Numbered from the stretch's first letter, positions 43,607-52,551 are shown. The stretch is DNA of 64,000 nucleotides from SLRI01 sp964402505 (GCA_964402505.1 CAYOCP010000003.1:62001-126000); one strand, 5' to 3'. The notes: generated by a model from the letters alone, not told the origin. Translations and numbers: made by a program.

Positions 43607-44365
43607 TCACCAACCCCTCGCCGCCCTGATCATCGCCCGCACCAGCGCCTCGTCGGTCACCGTGTTCGTGTACTCCCGCTCGAAATCCGTGCCGCCCATG
43701 CCGATCCCGGGATTGCGGAATGTCATGGCACTCGGTTCCTTGCGGGGGGCGGCGAAGTGCATCTCGTCGGGCTGGACGGCTTGGCGCACGCGGGCGATGT
43801 TCGAGGCCGTGAGCTCGCCGCAGGCCATGATGCCGATGCGGCCTGAAGCGGCGGCGACTATCCGCTGCAGGGTCGGGATGCCCTCCTCCGCCGTCGCGCG
43901 CTGGCCGCTGGTCAGGACGCGGTGGACGCCCACGCGCACCAGGGCCTCGATGGCGGCGATCGGGTCGGCGGTCATGTCGAAGGCGCGGTGGCAGGTGACG
44001 GCGAGCGGGCCGGCGTCCTCGACCAGCTTCGCCATGCGCGTCTCGTCGATCGCACCCTTCGCCGTCAGGCAGCCGATGACCACGCCGGCGACGCCGAGCT
44101 GGCGGAGATGGCGGACGTCGCTGCGCATCGCCTCGAGCTCGATCGGCGAGTAGAGGAAGTCGCCGCCGCGCGGCCGGACGATGACGTGGAACGGAATGGT
44201 GGCGACCCGAAGGGCCGCCTCGATCATGCCGACGCTCGGCGTCAGCCCGCCCTCCTCGAGGGAGGCGCAGAGCTCCACCCGGTCGGCGCCAGCGTTCTGG
44301 GCGGCGATCAGCCCGTCGGTGTTCTCGACGCAGACCTCGATCCGGAAGGGCAGTCGTGCGGCCAT
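43607..44365 (-). CDS. cutC: CutC family protein (copper homeostasis)
   Basis: A 252-aa TIM-barrel protein. The start is the ATG at 44365 with CTGGAGCG upstream. It begins PFRIEVCVENTDGLIAAQNAGADRVELC, the defining CutC N-terminus, followed by VIVRPRGGDFLYS, and contains VTCHRAFDMTAD and RVLTSGQRATAEEG. CutC has been linked to copper tolerance in E. coli, although its biochemical role is still debated. The MscS-BON gene is divergent from it. Confidence 0.92.
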   Translation of the reverse strand: MAARLPFRIEVCVENTDGLIAAQNAGADRVELCASLEEGGLTPSVGMIEAALRVATIPFHVIVRPRGGDFLYSPIELEAMRSDVRHLRQLGVAGVVIGCLTAKGAIDETRMAKLVEDAGPLAVTCHRAFDMTADPIAAIEALVRVGVHRVLTSGQRATAEEGIPTLQRIVAAASGRIGIMACGELTASNIARVRQAVQPDEMHFAAPRKEPSAMTFRNPGIGMGGTDFEREYTNTVTDEALVRAMIRAARGW

Positions 44366-44524
44366 GGCAAGTCGCTCCAGGGAACCGGCCGGGATCGGCC
44401 GGATTGGCAAGGTCCGGGCCGTCCTTGTGGACCAGGTGGCGGCAAAGCGGAACAGGCGTCACCGATTGCGCGAGCCGCCCCTCCGGCCGCACTTCGGGTC
44501 GAGATCAGCGGAGATCGAAGCTTC

Positions 44525-45910
44525 ATGCGCGAGCCCCCGGTCCCTGAACGAAGATCGCCGGCGGGCCTCGGCCCCCGGTTCATTGCCCTCGCGCTCCTCT
44601 GCCTGCTCGCGGGCACGGGCCAAATCGGCCATGCCCAGCAGACGGCGGAGCCGCCGGTGGCGGAGGCGCCGATCCGGGTCGGCGGCGAGGCGGTCAGCGA
44701 CGCCGACATCGCCCGGCGGATCGAGGGCATACTCGGCGCCATGGACGGCTTCGGCCATGTGCGCGTCAGGGTCTCCTCGGGTGTCGTGACGCTCGAAGGC
44801 GCGGTTCCGGAGGCGAGCGACGTGACGATGCTCGACCGGCTGGTCGGTCGGATCGACGGGGTGGTCACGGTCACCAACCGGGTCGAGGCCACGACCGACG
44901 TGGCCGAGCGTTTGAACCCCGTCGTCACCCGTCTCGAGACGCGCCTGCGCGGCCTTCTCGGTGCCCTGCCGCTCCTGCTCGTGGCGCTTCTCGTGCTCGC
45001 CCTCTTCATCGGCCTCGGCGTCCTCGCCACCTGGCCGCAGCGGCTCTACGGACGCGTGGCGCCCAATGCCTTCATCGCGGAGATCTACCGCCAGATCGTG
45101 CGGATCGTCTTCGTCTTCGCCGGCGTGGTCGCCGCCCTCGAGATCATGGGCGCCACCTCGCTCCTCGGCACGCTGCTCGGGGCGGCCGGCATCATCGGCC
45201 TCGCCATCGGCTTCGGCGTGCGCGACACTATCGAGAACTTCGTCGCCAGCCTGATGTTCAGCATCCGCCAGCCCTTTGCACCCAACGATCTCGTCGAGCT
45301 CGAGGGCGAGGTCGGCCATGTCATTCGCCTGACCTCGCGTGCCACCGTGCTGCTCTCGCTCGACGGCAACCACATCCGCCTGCCGAACGCGGCCGTCTTC
45401 AAGAGCAAGATCGTCAACTACACCCGCAACCCGGAACGGCGGTTCAGCTTCGATCTCGGGGTCGACCCGGCCGAGGATCTGGCCGTGGCGATCGAGACCG
45501 GCCTCCTGGCCATGCGCAAGCTGCCCTTCGTGCTGGACGATCCGGTGGCGGCCGCCTGGATCGAGGAGGTCGGGGAATCGACCGTGGCGCTGCGCTTCAC
45601 CGGCTGGATCGATCAGCGTCGCACCGACTTCTCCATGGCCCGTGGCGAGGCCATTCGCGTGGCCAAGAACGCGCTCGAGGGGGGCGGCTTCACCCTGCCG
45701 GAGCCCCTCTACCGCCTGCGGCTGGAGACCGGCGCCGCCGCGCTGCCGGCCACCGCGCCCTCGGCGACGCCACGTCCGGCGCCGACCGGGAGGCCGGCGG
45801 ATGCCGCCATCGATCCGGCCCGGACCGATGTGATCGACCAGAAGGTCGAGGCGGAGCGGCGTGCCGCCGCCGACGAGGACCTCCTCTCGCCCTCGACCCC
45901 GCTCGAGTAG
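44525..45910 (+). CDS. BON-domain MscS-family mechanosensitive channel
   Basis: A 461-aa inner-membrane channel starting at the ATG at 44525. A signal peptide (ALALLCLLAGTGQIGHAQ) is followed by a BON domain (about residues 65-130: GHVRVRVSSGVVTLEGAVPE), which may bind lipid. Two or three spans then lead to the pore helix GTLLGAAGIIGLAIGFGVRDTIENF and the beta domain with PFAPNDLVELEGEVGHV. The C-terminal tail is Pro/Ala-rich. It is the second MscS homologue in the window, distinct from the one at 35.7 kb. Confidence 0.9.
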   Translation: MREPPVPERRSPAGLGPRFIALALLCLLAGTGQIGHAQQTAEPPVAEAPIRVGGEAVSDADIARRIEGILGAMDGFGHVRVRVSSGVVTLEGAVPEASDVTMLDRLVGRIDGVVTVTNRVEATTDVAERLNPVVTRLETRLRGLLGALPLLLVALLVLALFIGLGVLATWPQRLYGRVAPNAFIAEIYRQIVRIVFVFAGVVAALEIMGATSLLGTLLGAAGIIGLAIGFGVRDTIENFVASLMFSIRQPFAPNDLVELEGEVGHVIRLTSRATVLLSLDGNHIRLPNAAVFKSKIVNYTRNPERRFSFDLGVDPAEDLAVAIETGLLAMRKLPFVLDDPVAAAWIEEVGESTVALRFTGWIDQRRTDFSMARGEAIRVAKNALEGGGFTLPEPLYRLRLETGAAALPATAPSATPRPAPTGRPADAAIDPARTDVIDQKVEAERRAAADEDLLSPSTPLE

Positions 45911-45918
45911 CCGTTCGC

Positions 45919-46689
45919 TCAGATCGCGGTGAAGCCGCCGTCGATCAGGATCGCCTGGCCGTTGATCAGGTCCGAGGCCGGGCTCGCGAGGAAGAGGACG
46001 AGGTCGGCGACCTCGATCGGCTTGCCGAAGCGGGCGGCCGGGATCTTCGCCTTCATGGGATCGCCCTTGGCGGGATCGCCCCAGACCTGCTCGCCCATGG
46101 GCGTCAGGATGACGGTCGGGCAGACGGCGTTGACCTGGATGTTGTGCTTCGCCCATTCCGAGGTCAGCGTCATGGTGAGCGAGTTGAGCCCGCCCTTCGA
46201 GGCCGAGTAGGCCGAATGGTCGTCGAGCCCGACCACGCCGGTCTGGCTGCTGATGTTGATGATCTTGCCCGAGCCCTGCTCGATCATCCGGGGTGCCAGG
46301 GCCTTGGCCAGGATGAAGGGGGCTCTGAGATTGACCGCCATGACGAGGTCCCAGTCCTCGACCGAGGTGGAGAGCGCCGGGCCGACGATGGCGATGCCGG
46401 CATTGTTGACCAGGATGTCGACGGTTTCGAAGGCGGCGAGCGCTTCGGCCGCCGCGCGTTCGGTCTCCGCCGCCGAGGCGAGGTCGGCCCGGATCGGCAC
46501 GCAGCGCCGGCCGAGCGACTCGACCGCACGCTGGACCTCCTCGAGCCCGGCAGCATCGCGTCCGACGGCGGCGATATCCGCTCCGGCGGAGGCGAGCACC
46601 CGGCAGATCTCCAGCCCGATGCCCTTGGTGCCGCCGGTCACCAGCGCCCGCTTGCCGGCCACGCTGAACCGGTTGGTGTAGTCGCTCAT
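45919..46689 (-). CDS. Short-chain dehydrogenase/reductase (glucose-1-dehydrogenase-like)
   Basis: A 256-aa NAD(P)-dependent oxidoreductase. The cofactor loop TGGTKGIG is near residue 18, NNAG at about 92, the catalytic Ser in NISSQTG and the YxxxK motif in YSASKGG, then IQVNAVCPTVILTP. Cofactor preference looks NADP-leaning (VGRDAAG). It is one of three SDRs in 7 kb; this one and the one at 47.6 kb flank a methyltransferase. No substrate is inferable. Confidence 0.88.
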   Translation of the reverse strand: MSDYTNRFSVAGKRALVTGGTKGIGLEICRVLASAGADIAAVGRDAAGLEEVQRAVESLGRRCVPIRADLASAAETERAAAEALAAFETVDILVNNAGIAIVGPALSTSVEDWDLVMAVNLRAPFILAKALAPRMIEQGSGKIINISSQTGVVGLDDHSAYSASKGGLNSLTMTLTSEWAKHNIQVNAVCPTVILTPMGEQVWGDPAKGDPMKAKIPAARFGKPIEVADLVLFLASPASDLINGQAILIDGGFTAI

Positions 46690-46732
46690 TCCTCTCCCCT
46701 TCCTCGTTGGATGGCAGGTTGCTGGGCCGGCA

Positions 46733-47557
46733 TCAGATACGGCAGAGATAGCGGACGACGCGCACCCGCCGTTCGGCGAGGTTGCGGCCGAGATTGGCCG
46801 CCATGACCCTGAAAGCGTCGCCGAGAATGATGTGGAAGCCGACCGGCGGCGGACCCGATCGGGCCAGCCGCTCGTTCATCGTCCGAAAGAAAGCCTCGCC
46901 CCGCTCGGTCGAATCCTCGCATTCGACGATCCGGAAGCCGGCGCCTTCGAGGAGCGTCACCATCGCTTCGGGTGTGGCGAGGTGGCTCTGGGCGCGCTCC
47001 GTGGCCCAGGGCACGGGCCAGGCCGGCTCGCCGCCCTCGCCCTGCAGCACGTCGTAGATGCCGAGCATGCCGCCCGGCCGAAGCACGCGCGCCGCCTCGG
47101 CGTAGAGCCGATCCTTGGCCTCGATGTTCATCGCCGCATGCAGGGTCATGACGGCATCGAAGGTGGCATCGGCGAAGGCGAGGTCGGTGGCGTCGCCGAC
47201 CTCGAAGCGCACCCGATCGGCGAGGCCGACCCACTTGCTGAACACGGTTGCGGCGTCGCAGAAGGCCGGCGTGAGGTCGACCCCGGCAACCCGGCAGCCA
47301 TAGGTCTCGGCAACGGTCCGGGCCGGGCCGCCGAGGCCGCTTCCGAGGTCGAGCACGTGGCTCCGCGGCGTGAGGTTCATGAGGCGGGCGAGCTCCAGCG
47401 TCGCCTCGCGGCCGCGGACGTGGAACTCGTCGACCGGCGCCAGATCGGCGGTGGTCAGCTTTCCGGGCGTCTTGCCCGCCTCGATCAGCCGCCGGCGGAC
47501 GACCGAGGCCAAGTCATCGGTTCGGGCGTAGTGGGCGTCCAGCGGATCGGGCATCAT
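46733..47557 (-). CDS. Class I SAM-dependent methyltransferase
   Basis: A 274-aa methyltransferase. Motif I is VLDLGSGLGGPARTVAE (about residues 68-84), followed by GVDLTPAF, GDATDLAFADATFD and the RVLRPGGMLGIYDVLQ post-motif. Sequence near motif I and LTTADLAPVDEFHVRGREAT suggests the small-molecule methyltransferases related to sarcosine/dimethylglycine or phosphoethanolamine enzymes; the acceptor is not known. It lies between two SDR genes on the same strand, which may form a small-molecule pathway, but I see no decisive partner. Confidence 0.82.
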   Translation of the reverse strand: MMPDPLDAHYARTDDLASVVRRRLIEAGKTPGKLTTADLAPVDEFHVRGREATLELARLMNLTPRSHVLDLGSGLGGPARTVAETYGCRVAGVDLTPAFCDAATVFSKWVGLADRVRFEVGDATDLAFADATFDAVMTLHAAMNIEAKDRLYAEAARVLRPGGMLGIYDVLQGEGGEPAWPVPWATERAQSHLATPEAMVTLLEGAGFRIVECEDSTERGEAFFRTMNERLARSGPPPVGFHIILGDAFRVMAANLGRNLAERRVRVVRYLCRI

Positions 47558-47568
47558 GCGGGCTGCCG

Positions 47569-48318
47569 TCAGACGCAGCGGCCGCCGTCGACCTCGAGCA
47601 CCACGCCGGTGATGAAGCCCGCCTCGTCGGAGGCGAGCCAGAGCGCCGCGTTGGCGATGTCCCGGGGCTGGCTCATCCGGCCGAGCGGGATGGTGGCGAC
47701 GAACTTCGCCCGGTTCTCCGGCGTGTCGGGCATGCCCATGAAAGTCTCGAGCAGCGCGGTCTCGCCCATCACCGGGGCGAGGGCGCAGACGCGGATGCGA
47801 TCCGGGGCGAGCTCCACCGCCATCGACTTGCTCAGCATGTTGGCGGCGCCCTTGGAGGCGTTGTACCAGGTGAGCCCCGGCCGCGGCCGGAGCCCGGCGG
47901 TCGAGCCGACATTGATGATCACGCCGCCGCCGCTGGCGCGGAAATGCGGCACCACGGCATGCGCCATGTGGAAGATGCCCTTGACGTTGACGGCGAAGAC
48001 CCGGTCGAACTCGGCCTCGTCGACCTCGAGCATGGGCCGGTTCCGGTGGCTCACGCCGGCGTTGTTGACGACGATCTCGAGCCCGCCCAATGCCTTGATC
48101 GTGCGCTCGACCGCCGCCTTCACCGCGTCGCCGCTGGTCACGTCGCAGGCGATTGGAAGCGCGTGGTCGCCGATCTGCGAGGCCACCCGCTCGGCGGCGT
48201 CGCCATTGATGTCGAGGACGGCGACCTTCGCCCCCTCGCGCACATAGGTCTCGGCGATCGCCCGCCCGAACCCCGATCCGGCACCCGTGACGAGCGCCCG
48301 CTTTCCCTTGAGCCGCAT
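47569..48318 (-). CDS. Short-chain dehydrogenase/reductase
   Basis: A 249-aa NAD(P)-dependent oxidoreductase, starting at the ATG at 48318 with GAGAGGAAG upstream; an ATG twelve codons earlier is less likely. The cofactor loop TGAGSGFG is near residue 12, NNAG at about 85, the catalytic Ser and Tyr in GSTAGLRPRPGLTWYNASKG, and the C-terminus has EVDGGRCV. It is closest in pattern to 3-oxoacyl-ACP reductase-like SDRs, but many functions share this. It is followed directly by the methyltransferase. Confidence 0.88.
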   Translation of the reverse strand: MRLKGKRALVTGAGSGFGRAIAETYVREGAKVAVLDINGDAAERVASQIGDHALPIACDVTSGDAVKAAVERTIKALGGLEIVVNNAGVSHRNRPMLEVDEAEFDRVFAVNVKGIFHMAHAVVPHFRASGGGVIINVGSTAGLRPRPGLTWYNASKGAANMLSKSMAVELAPDRIRVCALAPVMGETALLETFMGMPDTPENRAKFVATIPLGRMSQPRDIANAALWLASDEAGFITGVVLEVDGGRCV

Positions 48319-48350
48319 GGCCTGCTTCCTCTCTGTTGCCGGTCGATGAT

Positions 48351-48971
48351 TCACGTTCTTGATGTCGAGGCCCGACCGCGTGCTATCAACGTCTCGACGG
48401 CTTGGCGCGCGCGGTCGTGCTGGTCCTTCAGCGCTGCCCGGCGACTCGCCGCCCGTCCCGCGTCCTCGGCCCGGCGGTAGACCTCCTCGGCGGACTGGAT
48501 GCGCCGCGCCGCCTCCAGGCCGTCGAGAAAATCCCGCGTCGTGATCGGGATCATGCGCGTTGTGAGCTCTGCCTCGAGCACGAGCACCCGCCGCAGCGCC
48601 CGGTCGTCCTCGGTGATCAGTACGGCCCGCTCGCCGGCAGCGAGATGAATGGCATCATGAATCGCCTCGATGGCCGCGCGCTCGCCGAGATCCCGCTCCC
48701 GCCAGCCGGGCTCCGCATCGAGACGACGCAGATAATTGAAGAAAGTCTCCGTGCTCAAGGTCCGGACCTGCTCCGCGTTGCACTGGGCCCAATCGAGGAT
48801 CGCCACGGCGCCGAGCGCTTCGGCGTCGCGCGTCGCCTCGTAGAGCACCGCATCCGGGATCGCCACGGGAACGCCGGGGTAGAGAAGGAAATCCAGGCTG
48901 TCGGCGACCGCCAGCGTGATCAGCGGTGCGGTGTCCATGACGATCAGCCGCGCCGATAGCTCATCCGGCAC
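48351..48971 (-). CDS. PIN-like domain toxin
   Basis: A 206-aa protein with PIN-fold nuclease acids: MDTAPLITLA (Asp 13), a central ERAAIEAIHDA Glu, and ITEDDRAL near the middle-end, consistent with metal-dependent RNase activity. A helical C-terminal extension of about 60 residues is unusual for a PIN toxin. The 11-nt overlap with the small upstream gene, which would be its antitoxin, supports a toxin-antitoxin pair. Confidence 0.78.
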   Translation of the reverse strand: MPDELSARLIVMDTAPLITLAVADSLDFLLYPGVPVAIPDAVLYEATRDAEALGAVAILDWAQCNAEQVRTLSTETFFNYLRRLDAEPGWRERDLGERAAIEAIHDAIHLAAGERAVLITEDDRALRRVLVLEAELTTRMIPITTRDFLDGLEAARRIQSAEEVYRRAEDAGRAASRRAALKDQHDRARQAVETLIARGRASTSRT

Positions 48972-49185
48972 GCGCGAGCTCCCGCTCGACCAGTCGCTTG
49001 ATGAGCTGCACGCCTTCCGAACGGGGGTCGGTCCGGATCCGCGGCAGCGGAAGATCCTCCTGATGCAGATGAAGAAGCAGCTGGCCGAAGCTCAGCGGCC
49101 TGCCGATCCGATCCTGGATCTCGTTGCGGGTCAACTCGCCGCGGCTGTACGCCTCGAGGAGATGTCGGTCGACAGGCGTGTCCAT
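48961..49185 (-). CDS. Antitoxin-like partner of the PIN protein
   Basis: A 74-aa protein from the ATG at 49185 whose 3' end overlaps the PIN gene by 11 nt. It has an N-terminal helix pair (HLLEAYSRGELTRNEIQDRIG) that may bind DNA and a basic C-terminal helix (VQLIKRLVERELARAG). I do not recognise a named family; the role is inferred from the gene order small-then-PIN and the coupling. Confidence 0.7.
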   Translation of the reverse strand: MDTPVDRHLLEAYSRGELTRNEIQDRIGRPLSFGQLLLHLHQEDLPLPRIRTDPRSEGVQLIKRLVERELARAG

Positions 49186-49274
49186 GGACGTGCACCTCGT
49201 GTGACGGGCGACAGACTGTCGGACTCCTAGCGTTGCGGCCGCGACGTGGCAACGTGAGCACGGTACACTACTGC

Positions 49275-50711
49275 TCACCCGTGATTGAACGCGATCGTCT
49301 TGAGCTGGCTGAACTCGTAGAGCGCCTCGAAGCCCTTCTCGCGGCCGTGGCCGGAGCGCTTGACGCCGCCGAAGGGCAGCTCGATGCCGCCGCCGGCACC
49401 GTAGCCGTTGACGAAGACCTGTCCGGCCTTCAGCCGTCGCGCGACGCGCATCTGCCGGCCGCCGTCGCTGGTCCAGAGGCCCGCGACGAGACCGAAGGCC
49501 GTGTCGTTGGCGAGGCGGACGGCCTCCTGCTCGTCGGCGAAGGGCATCGCCACCAGGATCGGGCCGAAAACCTCCTCCTGGGCCAGCACATGGTCCGCCG
49601 GCACCGGCCCGTAGAGCCTGGGTGCCGCATAGAACCCCTCCGGCGGCAGGTCCGGCGCGAGCCGGCCCTCGGCCAGCAGCGGCAGGTCTTGCGCCCGTTC
49701 GAGGAAGCGTTGCACGCGTTCCTGCTGCTGGCGGTTGATCAGGGGGCCGAGGTCGAGGTCCATGTCGTGGCGGCCGACACGAAGGGCGCGGAACCGGTCG
49801 GCGAGCCGCTCGGCCGCCGCCTCGAAAATGGCGCGCTCGATCAGCACGCGGCTGCCGGCCGAGCAGGTCTGGCCGGCATTCTGGATGATGGCGTTGACGA
49901 TGGTCGGCAGGGCCTTCTCGAGATCGGCGTCGGCGAAGACGAGCTGCGCCGACTTGCCGCCGAGCTCGAGCGTGCAGCCGATGGTGCGCCGGGCGGCCGC
50001 GGCCTGGATCGCCGTGCCGACCTCGGGGCTGCCGGTGAACGAGATGAAGTCGATATCGCCGTGCCGGCTCAGCGCCGCCCCCGCCTCTTCGCCGAGGCCG
50101 GTGACGACGTTGAGGGCACCCGGCGGCAGGCCGCATTCGAGCGCGAGGCGCGCCACCTCGAGGCAGGTGAGCCCTGCATCCTCGGCCGGCTTCAGGACAG
50201 CGGCATTGCCCATGGCGAGCGCCGCACCCACAGACCGGCCGAAGATCTGCGCCGGATAGTTCCAGGGGATGATGTGCGCGGTGACGCCGTGCGGCTCGCG
50301 CAGGCCGGTGACCAGCCAGCCCTCGAGGAAGGGGATCTGCAGCCCGTGCACCTTGTCGGCGGCGCCGCCGTAGAATTCGAGATAGCGGGCGAGGCAGGTG
50401 ATGTCGGTCCGCGCCTGGGCCAGCGGCTTGCCGCAATCCCTGGCCTCGAGCGCGGCGAGCTCGGCGTGGCGGGCGGTCACCGCCGCCGCCATGCGGCTCA
50501 GGATGCGCCCGCGCTCGACCGCGGCGAGCCGGCCGTAAGCGCCGTCGTCGAGCGCCCGCCGGGCGGCCGCGACGGCGGCGTCGACCTCCGTCGGCCCGCC
50601 GCGCGCCACGGTGGCGATGGTCTTGCCGTCCGACGGGCACAGCATCTCGAGCATGCGGCCATCGGCGGCCGGCTGCTCCAGGCCGTCGATCAGGCAGTCG
50701 TAGTGGCGCAT
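49275..50711 (-). CDS. NAD(P)-dependent aldehyde dehydrogenase
   Basis: Oxidises an aldehyde to a carboxylate, 478 aa from the ATG at 50711. The general base Glu 249 is in LELGGKS and the nucleophile Cys 283 in GQTCSAG; NAD motifs IIPWNYP, NAAVLKPAED and FTGSPEVG are in order, and PFGGVKRSGHGREKG closes the domain. It is betaine- or gamma-aminobutyraldehyde-type by pattern, but substrate is not decided. It is divergent from the accessory block with the CoA-transferase remnant. Confidence 0.93.
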   Translation of the reverse strand: MRHYDCLIDGLEQPAADGRMLEMLCPSDGKTIATVARGGPTEVDAAVAAARRALDDGAYGRLAAVERGRILSRMAAAVTARHAELAALEARDCGKPLAQARTDITCLARYLEFYGGAADKVHGLQIPFLEGWLVTGLREPHGVTAHIIPWNYPAQIFGRSVGAALAMGNAAVLKPAEDAGLTCLEVARLALECGLPPGALNVVTGLGEEAGAALSRHGDIDFISFTGSPEVGTAIQAAAARRTIGCTLELGGKSAQLVFADADLEKALPTIVNAIIQNAGQTCSAGSRVLIERAIFEAAAERLADRFRALRVGRHDMDLDLGPLINRQQQERVQRFLERAQDLPLLAEGRLAPDLPPEGFYAAPRLYGPVPADHVLAQEEVFGPILVAMPFADEQEAVRLANDTAFGLVAGLWTSDGGRQMRVARRLKAGQVFVNGYGAGGGIELPFGGVKRSGHGREKGFEALYEFSQLKTIAFNHG

Positions 50712-50787
50712 CCCCGCTTCCCTCCGCCTCGCTTGCGCGATTGAGCCTGTTGTGGCTCCAAGGCGGCCTCCGGGCAAGGAGTGGGCG

Positions 50788-50904
50788 ATGACCAGGGATC
50801 TCGAGGGCCTCCTTGTGGTGAGCATGGAGTAGGCGGTGGCCGTGGGGTCGGTGCCGGCGCTCGACGAGCAGGGGGCGGTCATTCGCGCGGGGTTTGCGGC
50901 TTGA
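50788..50904 (+). pseudogene. Remnant of a CaiB/BaiF-type CoA-transferase
   Basis: An in-frame relic of 38 codons split by an internal stop. The first part, MTRDLEGLLVVSME, then TAG and AVAVG, matches the conserved start of class III CoA-transferases (typically GLLVVSLEQAVAAP, so the stop replaces the Gln). Immediately after comes SVPALDEQGAVIRAGFAA and a stop, resembling the usual C-terminus of the same enzymes. So a gene of about 400 codons seems to have lost its middle. No start or product is expected. Confidence 0.6.
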
Positions 50905-50919
50905 GACTAAACACGCGCA

Positions 50920-51435
50920 ATGGCTGATCTTATCGCGCTGATCGACACGTATCGTCTCGCCGACATGGCGAGCCTGCTCGGCCTGATTGGTCTGGCGCTG
51001 ACCATCTGGGCGGCGTGGCGCTCGAAATCTGCGGCTGAAGCGGCCGCCGAAGCGGCACGGCAGGCACGTGAGGAGATCCTGACCTTTCACTCCACGACCA
51101 GCCTGGCTGGTGTCATCTCTCGCATGGATGCGCTCAAGGTCCTGCATCGCTCCGGGCGCATCGACCATATGCCGGAGCGCTACAGCGCATTGGCGGGTGA
51201 CCTGATGGCGATACGTTCGCGGAACCCGTCGCTAACGCCCGAGGAGCGGGCTATCATTCCACGGGCGGTCTTGTTGTTTCGGGGCATGGAATACGAGATC
51301 GATCTATCGGCGCAGGATGGAGAGAGACGTGTCGATATCGCGCACCTCAATCGTGCCATCTCGCTCGCTTTTGACGAGCTGACCGTCCTGCTGCACGATC
51401 TGGAGAAGCGGACACAGGAGGTGAAGCCAGGATGA
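50920..51435 (+). CDS. Unrecognised protein with one N-terminal membrane span
   Basis: A 171-aa protein of unknown function. Residues about 17-32 form a single membrane span (ASLLGLIGLALTIWAAW), followed by an Ala/Glu-rich helix and a soluble helical domain with SRMDALKVLHRSGRIDHMPERY and RAVLLFRGMEYEI. Codon use and GC are lower than in flanking genes. It overlaps the next gene by 4 nt, so the two form a unit. No motif I recognise. Confidence 0.7.
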   Translation: MADLIALIDTYRLADMASLLGLIGLALTIWAAWRSKSAAEAAAEAARQAREEILTFHSTTSLAGVISRMDALKVLHRSGRIDHMPERYSALAGDLMAIRSRNPSLTPEERAIIPRAVLLFRGMEYEIDLSAQDGERRVDIAHLNRAISLAFDELTVLLHDLEKRTQEVKPG

Positions 51436-51740
51436 CCGAGTTGACCAGGTCGCTTGTCGAACGGCTTCTCGCGAAGACCAAGGCCGGCGAGATCAGTTGG
51501 CGCGAATCCGTCCGGCCCGGCGAATATACTGCCAGCTTTCCCAGCTCATCCGTCGGAATCGTTTTCGACAATGCTGGATACAGGCTGCGACTTTACAATG
51601 ATGCCGGGATTCTGATCGATGAAACACCAATCAAGAGAGTTCCTGCATTATCCCAAATGATGGAGTTGTTGGGTCTGGCTAGGCGCCAGGCTCTGCGTGT
51701 GGACGAGACACTCCAGGAGCTTCTCAAAGAGCTCGCCTGA
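51432..51740 (+). CDS. Unrecognised small protein coupled to the membrane protein
   Basis: A 102-aa soluble protein starting at an ATG overlapping the stop of the preceding gene. Short beta-rich pattern (GEYTASFPSSSVGIVFDNAGYRLRLYN) then a helical tail. Lower GC than surrounding genes, suggesting acquisition with its partner. The pair could be an effector/partner module (for example an immunity, toxin or defence pair), but no catalytic motif is visible and I assign no function. Confidence 0.7.
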   Translation: MTELTRSLVERLLAKTKAGEISWRESVRPGEYTASFPSSSVGIVFDNAGYRLRLYNDAGILIDETPIKRVPALSQMMELLGLARRQALRVDETLQELLKELA

Positions 51741-51774
51741 ACCAAACCTCGATCGCAGAAAGGAATCTGACGAA

Positions 51775-52551
51775 GTGCGTTTTTCCGGCAGAACCGTGAT
51801 CGTCACCGGCGCCGGCCGTGGCATTGGCCGGGCCTCGGCCGAGGCCTTCGCGGCCGAGGGGGCAGCCGTCGTGGTCGCCGACATCGACGCCGAGGCCGGC
51901 AACGGGGTCGTGGCCGCGATCACCGCCGCCGGCGGCACGGCGCAGTTCGTGGCCTGTGACGTGGGCGATGCCGTGCTGTGCGGCTCGCTCGTCGATGCCA
52001 CGCTCGAATGGGCCGGCCGGCTCGACGTGCTCGTCAACAACGCGGCGGTGCTCGAGGCGGCGGACTTTCTCGAGCTCGACGAGGCCGCGTTCGACCGGGT
52101 GCTCAGGGTCAATCTCAAGGGCGCCTTCCTGATGGGCCAGGCGGCGGCGCGCGCCATGGTGCTCCGCAAGTCGCCCGGTGCGATCGTCAACATGTCGTCG
52201 ATCAACGGCACCGTCGCCATTCCGACCCAGGTGCCCTACGTCGTCAGCAAGGGCGGTATCAACCAGCTCACCCGTGTCATGGCGCTCGCCCTCGCCGACA
52301 AGGGCATTCGGGTCAACGCGGTGGCGCCGGGCTCGATCATGACCGACATGCTGCGCCAGGTGATGACCGACGAGGCGGCGCGGCGCACCATCCTCTCACG
52401 CACGCCGCTCGGCCGGGCCGGCGAGCCGGCCGAAATCGCCCGCGTCGTCCTTTTCCTCGCCAGCGACGAGGCGAGCTACATCTCGGGCGAGATCGTGACC
52501 GCGGATGGCGGGCGGATGGCGCTCAACTACACGGTGCCGGTCGCCGAATGA
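51775..52551 (+). CDS. Short-chain dehydrogenase/reductase
   Basis: A 258-aa NAD(P)-dependent oxidoreductase. The start is a GTG at 51775 preceded by AAAGGAA; an upstream start in the previous gene is less likely. The cofactor loop TGAGRGIGRA is near residue 12, then ADIDAEAG, NNAAV for the NNAG position, MSSINGT with the catalytic Ser, and YVVSKGGINQL for YxxxK. It has the C-terminal GxxxTADGG segment. The substrate is unknown; it is the third SDR in the region. Confidence 0.88.
   Translation: MRFSGRTVIVTGAGRGIGRASAEAFAAEGAAVVVADIDAEAGNGVVAAITAAGGTAQFVACDVGDAVLCGSLVDATLEWAGRLDVLVNNAAVLEAADFLELDEAAFDRVLRVNLKGAFLMGQAAARAMVLRKSPGAIVNMSSINGTVAIPTQVPYVVSKGGINQLTRVMALALADKGIRVNAVAPGSIMTDMLRQVMTDEAARRTILSRTPLGRAGEPAEIARVVLFLASDEASYISGEIVTADGGRMALNYTVPVAE

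Noticed and set aside
43922..44524. N-terminal extension of the BON-MscS gene into the cutC region
   Set aside because: The upstream frame overlaps cutC on the other strand with no signal peptide; the ATG at 44525 gives a clean signal sequence.
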